DNA from: Anseranas semipalmata
Taxonomy: Eukaryota; Chordata; Aves; Anseriformes; Anseranatidae
NCBI GenBank assembly: GCA_013399115.1
Contig: VXAA01003997.1
Coordinates: 821,713-885,712, forward strand
DNA length: 64,000 nucleotides
Reading direction: 5' to 3'
A program made the translations under genes and the position numbers. Shown here one piece after another: positions 46,801 to 61,800 of the stretch (its first letter is position 1; every line of letters starts with the position of its first letter). The notes under the pieces were generated by a model. The model had not been told where the DNA came from. It did not search any database and was given only the letters and a program-made list of their open reading frames with translations.

Positions 46801-49800
46801 CTAGTTGCTGTCTGTGGAAAGGGCAACGGACTTACCTCGGCCACCAGCAACAGGAAAATCTCTGAGGGCTTGGCCAACAGGCAGTTCCCAAAAACAAGAA
46901 AGCAATTTGGGCCCAGTGTCCGCCAGTTTGTGCAAACAGAACTTGCTTAGGAACTACAGCTGTGCATCATGCTCATAGTTCTGGCAAAACTTAACTCTGC
47001 CAATCCTCAGTCCCACCCAAAATTGTGAGGTGACCAACTTTGAACATGAATTTAAAATTTGGTATATAGGTGTTGGGGGGTGGTGATTCTCTAAGGTGAT
47101 TCCCTAGAGTTCACTTGGTCAAATAGATGTATTCTGAAAATGGAAGGTGAAATTCATACAAAAGTTTTCTTTCACAAACTGAGTTTTTAAGAATACTCAT
47201 CAGTAACTCAGGTTTTGGCACTAGCCATGGAAGTTGCAGCACTTGGCATCAGCTGCTGTGTTTGGCCGACAGGCTTTCCCCAGCAGCAACAGCTACCGTC
47301 AACCACGTGAAAAAACTTCCAGCACAAACTGCACCAAGTCCCATTCCCCACTGCCAGCCAGCGATGGGAGCCTGCACCCAAATCCCTCACCGGGAAACCG
47401 GAGGGCTGTCAGCAGGGCACTTTACTTACAGGCAGCATTAGAAATGAGCTTGCAGCAGGTAACGGGTCACATTTTCCCGCTGCCAGCCCTGGCAAGGTGA
47501 AAAGTCCCCAGGTGAGCTCTCAGCTGACGAGCACCCAACAAATCAACTCCCGCACTGAGAAATGTGCTGAATTCCAGGCAGCAGGGGTGTTTCGGGGCAT
47601 GCCTGGTATGTAAACCCAACACAGATATTCTATGATTCTATGTCGTTTCAGCCTGTCCCAGCTCTCACGTGTCCCCTCCTCTCCTGGGTCATATATCCCC
47701 AAGATGCTGTGTTCCTCACTGGAGGTAAGGTTCAGCCAAGCCAATAATCAGGGAATGGATATTTAATGCTGCAAAGAATCTGGGCAGATCTCCACTCGCT
47801 TGGCAGCGATGGTGTGCCCAACTCCCCGGTTACACTGCCAGCGAACAGCAGGGCAACCCAGTAAATGAACTTAGCTTATGCTCCAGACACAGGAATGGGA
47901 CCACATTCTCCCCCAAATGATCAAATATTCCTATTGCACAGCCAGAAGCTGATTTAACTCAGAACAAAACACTACGTATCCCATCACACACAGCCTTGTA
48001 ATGCCAGCAGAGCTGTGGCTGGACTCCAGAAAGGTAAACATTATCAGAGATCCTCGCTGGACCCACCCTGGAGGTATTGGCAGATCAGAAGATATGGATT
48101 TGTGGAACGTTGTTATAACACATGGCTGCAAATCCAAAGTACGGCAGATCTACAGTCCTATTCTTGCACATCCTCTCTATCTGCTTTCATCACAAAGTAT
48201 CAAGCAGCAACAGCACTGTCAAATCTTCTAATTTATCTGAAATTTCATATTATTTTCAAAAAGAGCAGGGATAGGGTGAAGGAAGAGTGAGGGAACATTT
48301 CATAAAGTTTAAATTCTGGATTTAGACAGGGATATAACAATCTCCATATATGCTACAAAACAAACTTCCAGCATACATGGATGGATGAGGGAAGTTTGAA
48401 ATACTACCTTTAATCCTAAAGGCTCAAATGTGACAAAATGATTACCATTTACGAATGCCTCAGTTGGCAATATCCCATAAGGGTTTTTTTTTTTTTTTTT
48501 TTTTTTACACTGAGCCCCTTGAAGCCATGTATGTACTTCAGAAACAAATAGAGGGCATGAGCAATTGTTCAGTTTGCTTTGTCTAATTCATCTCATTATG
48601 TTCCTATTGGTAGTTGAGCAATACTAGAGATTAAAAGCAATTTTCCTAATTAAACACACACACAGTGCCAAAATTTTTTCTTTCTTAGTGCATCTGTTTT
48701 CTTGTGGGCTTGGGTACTTTTTATATTAAATGTGTATGTACATTTTTGGAGATGTACGTGTACAGTTTATTTAGATTCTTCAGACAATACCAAAAGGAAC
48801 AGGCAGAAAACAAAACTTCTCAGTCAGCAAAGACTGATGATACACAACTACAGAGCAAAAGCAACTCAATATATCCTTAGCAAACTGACCTGCTATTGGC
48901 TTGCCAAAAGAAGGACCTTCACTATTAAGAGATCGTCTGCAAATGCAGAGGACAGGCCATAAGGACCCAGGTGGACCCTTCCGCTTGGAGCTACTGAAAA
49001 ATTATGCCTTAAGTAATCTACAATTCCTCTTTATGCTTTTTCTTGACAAACACAGCATCACCCCAAACACTGCCATGTGTCAGTAACAGGCATCCCAGAA
49101 TAAAGGCAAGCTCAATTTCACAGGGGCTTGGCTAAAGCAGAAAAATTCACTTACTTCATTTATGTTAAACATAAGATCAGCATGATACCAGGTCAAATAC
49201 TGAAGCCAGCCACCCTGCCTGACCTTGCAGACCTCAAAACCTTTTGTACTCTTATGATTCATCATGTGCTCCTTGCTTTTCCATCTGTTATTTTCTGCTA
49301 CTACAAGAATCACCCTAGCCCCGCTGGGAAATAACACCTAAACTATCCTGCTGCTCCCAGAGGTATTACATTGATCGTACTGAGCAATATCCAAGGTTTC
49401 CAGGCCCACACCTGTAAGTTATGGACTAACCCAACTCATGTTGAAGTTAATGAAAGACTTCCCGTTAATTAAAAGGGGAATTTGGTCAGACTCGGAGGGC
49501 ACAAGAGTATATTTCTAGCCAGCTTTGAAATTTATCATGGTGCTGAAAGGGGAACTTCAAGCAGTAAATGTTAGAGACAATTGATTCCTGTATTTAATGC
49601 CTCACTCAAATTATAAATTGAACTTATTTTTATGGTGCTAAGTTGAATTAAGATGAATAGCATTTATGTGAAATATCATGAGAGATATAATGCACAGATT
49701 TTTCAGTGTCATCAAGCACAATTTTCTTCTTGCAAAAATAGTGATGTTCATGTAACACTAAACACAAAAACAAGTCAGTCAGTAAAAAAAAAAAAACTAA

Positions 49801-52800
49801 ATGCTTAAGACACTTGAATTATCTGTTGAAAAAAATCTCTTCGTTCACTCAAATCAGCATTTAAGTTTCTGCTAATCAATTTGCACATATCAAAGAGACT
49901 TTGGTAGGCTACCTATCCCCATTGCCAGAGGGCAAATTGTGCTGAATACCACTGCCAAACAAAGGCCCTTTTCCCTGGTGGAGCCAATATTAGGGAACAA
50001 GCCAACATATCATTCTCAGAATTATAAGGCTGAAGTGAAAATAGTTTCTAAATACATGTAATGGATAAGACAGTATATGCTATGATTTACACAAAGACAT
50101 ACTGCATATAAATATTTGAATCGGAATCAGCTAGTAGCAAACATGGAAAGGAATCCTGAGGCAGATAAAACGTTTAAATAATTGAAGTGGTGAGTTGACA
50201 GCAAACGCATCCTCTTGGATTTTAGAGGCACATTCCAAATTATTATACTGGTGCAGTTCAGTCAAGCTTGTGGCAATGCTCAGAGAGAGACACGGCACAA
50301 AATTTGGACCTTATTTTACTGTAGCATATGCCAAATTTCAGAAGACCTTCAGTGGTCTACAAATACACAGGCATTTCACAAGTTCCCTTGACATCAGGAG
50401 TATAACACTGATGCAAACTTTAAAAGTGTGTTTATTTAGGTGGATATAATTATTTACACAGCGAAGGCACATACAGAAGCATCCCATCTATAACTCTCCA
50501 GTACAGTACATGAACTGTTTGAACAGAAAGAAAAACCAGAGATGGATCATTTTCTGGCTGCACTTTTGCTTTTTAATTTGCTGTATTAGCGAGTCATGAA
50601 TGTCCCACATTTCATTAAGTAGTGGAACACAGAGATAATCAAATTAAACACTTTCCACTGCACAGGAAATTTTCTTTTCTGAATTACTTTTTCAGAAATG
50701 ACTTGCCCACTACAGTAATCATTTTTAGGAAGTCAAGTTTTTGCCTACCATACAAAACAATAAGCAAAGTAAGTATGTCTTACAAAACGTTGACCTTTTC
50801 AAATAAGCCACCACATGACAGAAAGTCTGTTACTGCTCACACAAACATGCTATAATCAAGGTCACAAAGAGTTGTGTTGAACATTTCAGCCAGCATGGGG
50901 CTTTTAAGTATTCCTAGCACAATTTTTCTCAAAACACTGCTTGTTTCTTTGGTGACCTATGCTCTCTGTGCTCTTCTGCTCAGAAGGTATTTGTACGCCC
51001 ACCTTATTAGTAACCGAACAGCTTCAATATAAAATAGACTAGCAAAATGAAAGCCACTAGTGGACTAATCTGGTTTTCTCTTATCTGCTACAGAGACCTC
51101 AGACTATCTAAAATCTTAAGATCAGAAAGAATGCTGTAACTTGCTTTTTCTTTTTTTTTGGGGGGGTGGGAGGGAAGGCAGGTGGCGAAGTATTATCACA
51201 TTGGAAGGGTTTGCAGCCCTTCATAAGGCTGTCAAAGCCCAATTCTCCTGTGAAAATTTATTCCATAGGTGGCTGCCTCTACACAAACTCTCTAGTGTTC
51301 ACGTATCATCTCAGAGATGTGCAACTAACGGCATATATTCAGTGCTGCTGCAGATGAAGGGGTGAAAGGCAGGCACCTTCAATCAACTCTGACTGGCTTT
51401 TGAAGGAGGGTACTATTTTTTAGCATACTCTCTGCATGTGCAACTGATGGCACATGCACCCATATGCATGACAAGGCAAAGTAAATAAATTAATTTTAAA
51501 TCACCTTTAATTGTCACTTAAGACCCAAGCTTCCAGCTGGGTGTTGAAAACAAGGGGGCTTGCGGAGAGCTTGGGAGCAGGACGTTTTCTGTTCACAGCT
51601 ATGGAGCAGGAAAGCAGCTGCCTTCTGCACCACTTGCATCAGTGTTTTGCCATGGAGTTAAAGCAGATAAATATAGGAATCCAGCCTGCACGTAGCATCT
51701 GCTTGATTAACATACAATGAAAAGAATAACAGAAGAAAGCAGCAGATTTCCACCCCACAACGGCAGACGGTAGCTCTGCTGAGCTGCAGACACTTTCACA
51801 GGCAGTCCAGCTATTACGAGTGACCTGAGAACTTAAATGGCTATCACACAGATTACCTTTGTTGTATCCTAAATCCTTTGAGTTTAATAGCTGGAATCAC
51901 AGGGATTGTGTGGAGATTTTCTAGCACAAATTGCTAGAAACACGTTAAGCCAGGGACTAAGGCAGTCTGCCATTTTTTTTTTTATTATTTTTTTTTTTTT
52001 TTACTAATTGAGATAACCTGGCCACATCACTGTGCTTATTTGTAGCCCAGGCTTAGGTACATAATTTGACTTAACTGTGAGAAAGATTAACAGTTCAACA
52101 GTTCCAAGTGTCATTTAAAAAGTGCTGACTTCCAAAAGTAACACTAGATACAATTCCCAAATTATATGCAATATTACCCACAAGTTCTAGAAAATAAATA
52201 TAGAATAAAGATGTGCTATAATAAAATACTTAAACAGGGTTCTGTTTACGGTGCCTAAGAATTCGTGGCCATGCTCAGCCACTAATGCAGCAAGCGATGC
52301 TGTTTAAACAGCTGTCTGGTTGTTTCTCCTAACGAGAAGCGCAGCCTCCCACCATTTTTGTCACTTCTTCCCAAGCTAGTGCCACAGCACTGTCCTAAGC
52401 CCTCCACTCCCCTCTCTGTTCCTGCTCCCTCCCACAGAAATCCCTGCAATTCTCCTCTTCTGCGTTTGTCCCAGTTCCCCTGCTCTGCGAGACTGCTCCG
52501 TGCTTTCGCTAATCCACCGCTGCTGTGCTTCTGAGCTGCTGTTTCTGCATTTAAGCTTTTCAAAGGTTACCAAATATCTACACCTCCAAGGCCAAGATTC
52601 TCCCTAGGCAGATCCTTTTTTCTCAGCTGTTATCAAAGGGTGAATCCATTGTTAACGAGCACCTGAGATGTTCACAGGCCTCATCCTCAAAACAGAAAAA
52701 TCCCTTACTGTCACACAATCATTTTTCATCCCATTAGTGGAATTAGGCAGAAGAGATATTAGAGGTGCTGCCCTAACACAGTTTAAGCCACTTTTGACAC

Positions 52801-55800
52801 AAAACCATACATTAGTGCAAAACTACAGGTGCTTAGGTGATTTCAAGTTACTATGGGCCTATTTTAACTCACCTTCAATGTACCATGTCTTTTAGGTTAA
52901 AATTCCGGAACTAAAATACACCACTTTTGTTAATCAAAGTAAGAATGCACACATACAACTTTTTGCACCCACTTAACTACATTTGATTGAAAACACATTT
53001 CCTTCTTCAGAGCTATATTGTTTCATTATCCCTTCCTACAACATACTGCACTTGCAAATAGTAATGTCAGGCCTTATGGACATTAACTGAAGTTTTGTAC
53101 AGATAATCACCTGAACTATTGTTTAGTGAGAGGAAAATGCTATCAAAATATATGAGAAAAGGATATTCAGATGCAGTTGGCTTAGGGAAAAGGCGAAAGG
53201 AAAAGATTACTTACAAAACCCAGCAAAGAATATGGGGCAGAAAAGCCAGAACAATCCTTTTCCTCCAGTGTAATCCCTCACCTATGCCCTATTTCATGAT
53301 TCCTGACTATGTGTTTTGTCCTTATTCCAAGGTTACATGGACCGAGGGGAACAGGCAATATTGATTCATGGTGCCTCTGAGTTTGAAGAGTTCAGCTGGA
53401 ATTACACATGCTTTGAAGGGTGTTATCTTTTCAGAAGAGCAGGTGCACACACCATCTCAGTTTTATTTTTTTTTTCAGCTTTTCTTGACCATGTCTCTTT
53501 AATGCGGAAGAGAAAGTTTATTACTTGTTATCTCATACAGCTTGATAAGCTTCTCTCACAGAATTGAAGAAAGACTCGACCTCAGAGCGCATGCAGGGTT
53601 TCAATCATCACCTTAAAGGGAAGGCAAACCTAAAAGGCCTTCAACACCTGCCTGAACAATGCAGTTATACGCCGCACTACATCACTGAAACCTGATGTTG
53701 TGTTGCTTGTACACAAAATATTTTCTGAAAAGGGGAATGAGAAATTACAGATACACCAGGATACCCCGCGCACACTAAACTTATCTTTATTGTCCATACT
53801 TAGCTTTAAATTGCCTAATTAAGGCCAGGTATCCCTGCTAAAATCTCATGTCTGTATGATAGATGTGTAGTGGGGTCACGCCAGGTAGTTCATGTAAATA
53901 CACAGTCTCAGCCAGGAAACACAGACTATAACCCCACGAGACAGCCACTCTACCTGCAGCACAGCCTCCAGGTTCCCCATCTACCCCCCTTCCGTCCTCT
54001 AACGAACCAATTCTTGCTCAGACCCACCTTCATCCCTCTTAGCTTGACATGCGCTCACAATCAAAATGTTTAACCTGCTGTAGCAGTGTTGTTCAAGAGA
54101 AAACTTCCAAATCTGGTTGTCTAGAGAAAGGTTCCTAGATCTATATTTAGCCATTTGATTTTCAAAGACATTGAATACACACAGATCCCACTGAATGGAC
54201 AGAGTAGGTGTTAAGCACCTCTGAAATCAGGCCATTTTTATTTAGCTGTCGAAACAGCATGATGGGATACTATCTTTAATTCCCCATATTTTGAGGAATC
54301 TGAGCCATCACTTTAGGCCATTTCCTCCACATCTTTCTACTGGTTTGTCCCATTTTCTCACCTGCGTAACTCCAATAATTTTCTCAGCTCTTGCCCTAAC
54401 AGCTCCAGAGGCAACCAAGCTCTGGTAGTTCCTGGTTTGTTGTTACGACTTACTTCTCTTCCAGCCTTACAGGATTATTCCCATCTGACTTGGGGCGTCC
54501 ATCCATTTTGCTGCCCACCCTCCCATTCTGAGGCAGACTGAACCTCATTTTTTGGTGTGTGCATCATTCCGCTTTCTCCAGCCTGGTCCTCCTCTTTGCC
54601 CCCAGCAGCTCCGTTTTGATTCCCAGCCTCGTTTTATTCTCGATATCTAAGGAGCAGAAAACCAGCAGCGGTTCAAAGAAGCAGGGGAATGGACATCCCC
54701 ATAGCTGCAGAGATCCTCACCGCCACCACCTGCCAAAACAGGTGTTGTTCGGGCAGAGGCGGCAGCACAATGTTTTGCACAATGTTTTTTTCCAAAAAAC
54801 CAAACTTGTGATATGTGACGACGAAGCTACTGGGTGAACAGAGAAACGTGCCGCATGTTTTGTCCGATGTGCCAGGTGCCCACGCCATCCACGTTCAGCC
54901 CTGTGAACGCTGTCTCCTGGGCACGCTGACAGCTCTCCCAGCCAGCTCGGTTTCACAGCTGGAGCATACTGCTGGTGTGTGAAGATACCACCAGAGAAGG
55001 CACTGTGATCTCTCAGGCAATTAAGGTCCCAAAGAGGTTTTAAAAGGTGAGCTGGGCTTTGGATTGGTGGAAGAGCAATGAAGATAAAGGAGGATTCAGG
55101 GAAATGTGCTAGCAGAAACTCTTACAAAATTGATGGGCCATTACCTTTTCTCCCTTCCCTGTTAGCGAGCGGCTCAGAAAGCAAAGGGCATGCACCAGCA
55201 ATTGAGAAGGGGACACAAAACCCAACCTAAGGCATGATTAATGTGCAGTCCTGCAGCTCATTGCTGAAAAGAACGACCCAGTCATGGCTTCAGTAGGCTG
55301 ATATTTTCCAAGATGCTTTTAAAGCCCAGAAGAAAACATGCCATGGCCTACTAGTTAAGAAGTGAATGCAGCACTGACAATTATTTGCTGATACACCTGT
55401 GACACCACAAATCTTCCATGTGACAATGACTTTACTGATCATGAAATAAAACTATTTAAGCAAGTACTATGATTTCTCTCTTATTTACAAATAATATTAA
55501 ATGAAATGTCATGGCTCTTTTTGGTACAGAAGAGGAAGACTGTACAGGGAAAGTACAATGGCTTTTAGTCTTAAAAAAATCACAAGATGTCACCTAAGAA
55601 ACAGAGTCTGCCAAAAGGATGGCCAGATACAGCGTATTTATCTTCCTTTATTGCCTATATATGCATATCAAACATAGTAGATCAGAGTCTACACATAAAT
55701 TCGTGCATGCATAACCACCAGCTTCTCTGGTGGGAACTTGCTTTTGCTCACCATTTTATGAAGGCACTCGGGTCTTTCTTAAGGTCAAACATACTTTACT

Positions 55801-58800
55801 AAGTGATTAATTGGAAACAAGGGATGCTACCTTTCAAAACACAAAATCACCACACAGCTTAGGTCAACAAAATGAAGGAGCCTTTGCTTATCACACAACT
55901 GTTTAAAAAAAAAAAAAAAAAAGTAACTAGAGGTCAAGATAACAGTGTAACGTATGGAGAGAATTATTACAGCCTCCCAATAGATGCTTCTGCTTGACAT
56001 GAATTAGCAGACGTTCTCAGATTAAACTTTCATCAGCAAATTACTGTATTTCATCAATCTTTCATTGCTTAGAAAATCATCTGGTCAGGTGTCATTAGGA
56101 AACCTTTTCATCTTCCAAAGCAAAATCTACCCAAATAAACTACTACAAGCAAAATGCAGTTAAAATTGAGGGCTGGTGGATCATTATAGGTTTCAAAAAG
56201 GTCAAAATAAAGGAAAACATACATTTCTACAGTATTTAAACACTGACTTTCAGAACAAACACAACTCATTCTGTTATATGGGCTCTTGGAACACAAAATG
56301 TAGCTAATTAACAACTTTCATGTGCAACAACTTCTGCAAGAGTTTCATGCCAGAAAGTGGGACTTTGTCCACTTCCCAGACAGTTAATCCACAAACTCAT
56401 CATCAGGGAAAGTTGCTGCTGCAGTCACTGACTGACTCTGGTGTTTCTTACCTCAGGACCATAGCTAATTTTACCAGGATGAACTAAGGACTGCATGCTG
56501 ATGGATACATGAAGAGAGACACGGTGCAATCTCCAACTCAACAATATGGTTTTCTCCTACCCCTGAACAGCAAAACAAATGCTGAGATGATGGGCTGCGT
56601 TTTGGCCTTCCATCCCAGCTCAGGTTCTCTTGTCACCAGAAGTGTTTTTCTTGTGTGTTGGTGCTTGCTGAACAAATCTTACATCATTTATGCTACCCTC
56701 CAGAGTGCTTCCTACACTGAACCTCTCTATACCCAAAACACATTGTACATCTGACTGCTCAGTTTTAAGTTTGTTGTTTCTGCTCGTCTGTTGGATCTTC
56801 TACCTGCTAATTAACATCACATGCAGTCTGAGTTTACTTACAAATAATGGATACTCTGTTTTTCCTACAATCTTATTTTTTTTAAAATGGGTTTAATAAA
56901 ATGTTAAATGGATTAAATTTCAAAAAGAGTGGGCTCCAGTCCTGAAAGCCATACGGGGCACAAAGTTTCTGTTGAAGAATCCATCAAAATTCTTATGAAG
57001 GAGTAAGAGTAGGAAATCTGAAATCAAACTTACTCTGGTGAGAAAAAAAAACAACAAAAAAACAGATTCCAGTAAAAGTGGTAAGAACACCACTGTTCCA
57101 TGCAATGAAATATTAGGGTTTTTAATGATGTGTTTATGTATTAAAACTTCATTAAACTACGTAACTATTTCTTGCTGTTATTTACAGCAACCAATCAAGA
57201 AAAGCTGTTTCTTCTAGAAACAAGAAATGTTCAATTTCAACACAGATTGACCAAATCTTCCTCCAACGATGGAAACATGAGAAAAGATTAGTTTATTTGC
57301 TCTACCACTGGTTCTCTGTATTGTCAATGTCCCAAATAAAATCTCTTTTCAGGGAAACAGTGGAAGAAACTTCTACCTTTTACGACCAAGAGGCAGATTT
57401 TTGTATGTTTTTTTTTTTAAAAAAAAAAAAAAAACTTGGATGTGTACTTCACCTACATACTCCATACAACCAGGAATTTTTTCTTATTAGACATAAGAGT
57501 TTCTGCAGAAATCTCAACAGAACTGGAATTAATCTTTGCTCCCCAGATACAGCACAAAACAAGGCAGGGATGGGATCTGAGATGCTCTTTCCTTGTACAT
57601 AGCTTTTCATCAGTGTTGCAGGATACCACGGCAGATCTGTAGGTCTGACCTGCACATGCAGCCTTCCCCACCAACTCCTGTCCTACTGATGGGGTTATAT
57701 TCATCTAGGAGGCAAAAGGCACATTTCTCTTAAATATCCCATTTCAAATCAGTGTTTCTATGACCACTTCTGTCTTTAGGAGAACTAGGTCTCCAGCCTG
57801 GAGAAATGTGACTCATCTTATTTTATAAACATAATGAAGTGATTTTCCAATTATTTTCCAAAGAAATGTAAATATTTTAAAAGAGAACTGTAAATGCTTC
57901 AAAAATATTAATGAAAAGCAAAGCTGGCTTCCTAAGCTACATCACATTCAGATGCTCTTAAAATGCTCTATTTCCTGACCAAAGCAAGGTGCTACAAAAT
58001 CTGACTTGAAGGGAAATGTGCAATGCACTCATTTTCTAAAGCAAACAAAGTACTGTAGTGGCTTATTCATAAGAAGTTAAAAGCTCTTTACTTCCCACCA
58101 TTTCAAACTGGATTTGCTCTTACAGCTCTCTAAAATATGCACCAATGGAAGAGAAAAACGATCTAAATAAATAAATAATAGCATACACACACGCATACAT
58201 ACCAGTTATTTATAGAAGTAAAATGTTTAGAAAGATGGAATTGGGTCACAGAAACACTTATTACCTTTCCTTTTAGAAATTCAACCGGAGATAATCAGAA
58301 ACTTCGTTTTACAAAATCTTTTACTGGAAAAGATTTTTCAGGTCCAAAATGATACTTTTTGTCAAAAGACAGAGACCAAAACCAGAAACTGCTATAGCAA
58401 GTGTCTCAGTAATCAAATACAGACACAAAAAGCAGCAGTTCTTCAGCATGACTCAATCCTTACTACCCAGGATGGGTACTGCCTGAAGATCCTGGAATTG
58501 CTCTATGTGAATGGAAACATTTTGGATAGATCAAAAAGCTCAGTGGGACACGGAAACAGCTCACTGTCCCGCTCTAAATAAGCCACCTTCCTGTTTCTGC
58601 AGCCAATGTTACACGGAAAAGGATGCTCCCAAAAGATCAGGCAGGAATGAGAGCTAATGGAAGACTGGTTCCAGCCCAGGAAGGCCTTTAAGCACACATT
58701 TGGGGATGCTCCCTATGGCAAGGGAGTACTTCAGCTCGCAGTCAGTCAGGTTTCAGTGAAAAAAAAAAAACAAAACAGTTTTCTGCAACATGCTTTGGAA

Positions 58801-61800
58801 TTTTCTTGCATCAAAATCTTTAAGCAATAGTTATAGAGTAAAACCATTACTTTTCTCTCAATCAAATCAAACATGTCAAGAAAGTGGAAAGAAATGCCAT
58901 GGAAAAATAAGTAGCACATTAAATTTGGAGCAGCAGGAAGAATTGCTTTTACACAGCCAGGAGAAATATATTGTGGGCCATATTTGAAAACAGGGTTTAA
59001 TATAAAAAGGTATTACATGTATACATGAAACAAAATAATGTTGTATGTGCAGTTTTATGCACCTAGCTGAATTCATTTGAAATGTTTGCTTGACACAGAT
59101 TTAGCAAAACAGGATATAAGTGATATACTGTGAAAAGCAGAGATTAAAAAAAAATAACACCAGTAAGAAAAAGAAGAATTTACTCACTCTCTCATTGTCT
59201 CTGGGACACAATTACACAACCGAATGAATATGTTTGCTACCTAACTCACTCCATATATATCTGTACTCTTGTATCTGTCTGTAGCAAGACATAAAAAGCA
59301 CCAAGTTGATGGGAACAAAGAGAGTGCAGACTCACCGGCCGTTGTCACGACCCACTCCCCAGACTCTGATGCTCACAATGGGCTGCGAGTGAAGAACCGT
59401 GCGATCCATGGGGTCGATCAGGTTCAGCATGTCATTTTCCAGTATCAGGTACATGTCTTTGCCCTGCAACTCCAAAAAAGGTACAGTTACAGAGTATGTC
59501 CCCCTCTCAAACCGGGATCACGGTGTTACGCCTACACTGTTAAGCCTTGCTTATCCTCTTTTAATTGACTCAAAGCTTCAGTTTGTTCCAAGAGCAACTG
59601 AGAACAAGTTTGTTCACTTCTGGTGTGAAAAAGATCTAAGATAGTATTTCGCTAGTACTATATTTTCCAAATGATCCCAATCACAAAAAGCTTTGATGTC
59701 TTTTAAGCGCAACTCATTCAACTGCAAGCTAGTGAGTTATTCAACAAATTATTTGTTTAACTTATCTCCAGTAAATTCTTCCAAATATAACAGAAATAAC
59801 TGTGTTAATAGTAAAAGCTTGCATGAAACCCTATATACTCTTAGGGCAGAGTTCCTTCCTTCAAACAATATGAGCTTTGTTTCCATAAACTTTAGCCAAT
59901 GGGTCATAGGAACAGATAGCATTGTATGTGTCAAAGGATTTATAGGATACTCTTTGAAGAAAGATTAATTAAAGGGGAAAACCTAGCATTAAGACATGAA
60001 CACAAATTCTGCCAATGACTGCAGAATCCTGGAGCCAGGATTTCTCCCTAATTTTCCTGGCACATAAGAACAAGAATCCTTTTTCCCTTTAGAGGAAATA
60101 AATTTACAGGCAATTTTCCTTTTGATGCTAATTCACAAATGCTAATCTTCCTCCTATCGCTAGCATCTGCAAAAAGCCTTTTGCTTCTTCTGCCACATCT
60201 AATAGCTCTCTTCTCAGAGGCTGCAGACTGTGGGATCACATGGAAATGATCCTGGACCTTTTTGCCAAGACGTAAGACAAGCTCCTGCTGATAAGAAGGT
60301 GGGAGCTATCAGCTAAATATAGAGTAATTTGTTTCCCCTCTATTGTGCTGGAATCTATAAATGAACAGAAAGAATGGAAAGGGTCTGACTTCCCACTGAC
60401 AAATGTTTCAAAAATGACCTTTTTCTTCACCTCAGTGACACAGAAACCCTCTTCCTGCCTGGTTACAGTGGCTCAGGTTTTAATGATGTCTAATTTTGTG
60501 TTTGTATATGACATACATTGATGTCACCCTGCCCCCAGGGTTTTAAGGCCAGGCAGTGAGGCGCAGGCACTGCCTGCTGATGGGGGAAGGTGGTGAACCA
60601 CAGGGAGCCCAGCCTCAGCCTTCCGCCCCATGTGGGGCCGACCACCTCTCCCACCCCCAAATCCCCTAACGAGGATTCAAAGCGGGGCTGTGACACAGAG
60701 CTGGCAACACAAGCACTGAGAGGCATGGGAGAGGAAGGGGACGCAGGCTGGTATACCTGGTGCCTGCACAAAAACGTTGTTTAGCTCTGATAACTATGCA
60801 TGTAAATGAGGCAAAAACATGGGAAATAAGACAGAAGCCAGGATAGCATAGGTAGACCGAGATGATGGAGGAAACCAAATAGAAAATAGATTCATCATAA
60901 AGAAAAAGGGTGAGAAATGTGCTTGGAGGTCAGATGCAGTAAATAGTTTGTGTAAAGAATGTTACCAAGTGTCACAAGATTCCTTTCTAGACCCATTTTC
61001 TACTTATATATTTATTCCAGAAGGAAATTATTGCAAGAAGGTAAAATCTGTTCATCATGCAAAATACAGTGGGATTAGGGTAATAAAACTAAATCCAAAT
61101 TAGCTGGAAAAGATTGGAGAATGGACAGATAAGGAACATAAGTCACAGGAAATTATCCTCACAATGCTCAAGGGATAGCTTAGCTGCAGCCAGAAGCAAT
61201 ATATTTTGCTAACTTTTGTTGCTTTATTATACAAAAGCTATTTTAAAGATGGAAATACCACATAGGGCATGAAGAAATGATTTAGACACATGGGGAACCT
61301 GACTGTCTCAGATGGCTGAAGAGCTGCAGAGACCTGATGCTCCGAGCTGAGGATGGCTCTCACAGGAAGGACCACGAAGGGCCAGTGAATAAAGGCAAGT
61401 CTCAATCCCAACAGCCTTACAGGGAAGTGTTATGTATGGTGGTGTAGAGGCCAATGGCAACAATATATCTCCATGTAAGTGATTTTGTAAGGCAGAGGGA
61501 TATGATGCGTGGCAACGTAGCACTACAAACAGATGAGCAGCATTTTTTTTCTCAGATTTTAGAGAACTGTGGAAGTCAGAAATTTACAGGGAATCTGTTT
61601 TGGAGGGCAGAGGAAGGCATGAAATCCTGCATTAAAGCCAGTGACAAAGCTTCTGTAGGGTCAGAATTTTATTCAGGGTGGTTTGTTTTTCTATTTCTTT
61701 ATTTTTTATTCATGAAAACCTGGGGACAGTCTTAGTCCCAATTTCACTTTCATTACATTCTAGCTAAAATAAATCTTGAGGCAATCTTAAAACCCCTATC

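Larger units (their letters stand above)
34913..59335 (-). other. Large APBB2 intron upstream of the microexon
   Basis: 24.4 kb GT-AG intron. It contains a degraded plus-strand CR1 (about 40060-40485), a 17-bp inverted repeat (41811-41872), the CpG island at 44.5-45.05 kb with a second CpG-rich block to 45.8 kb, and several homopolymer runs. Apart from these no gene or repeat family was recognised. Confidence 0.75.
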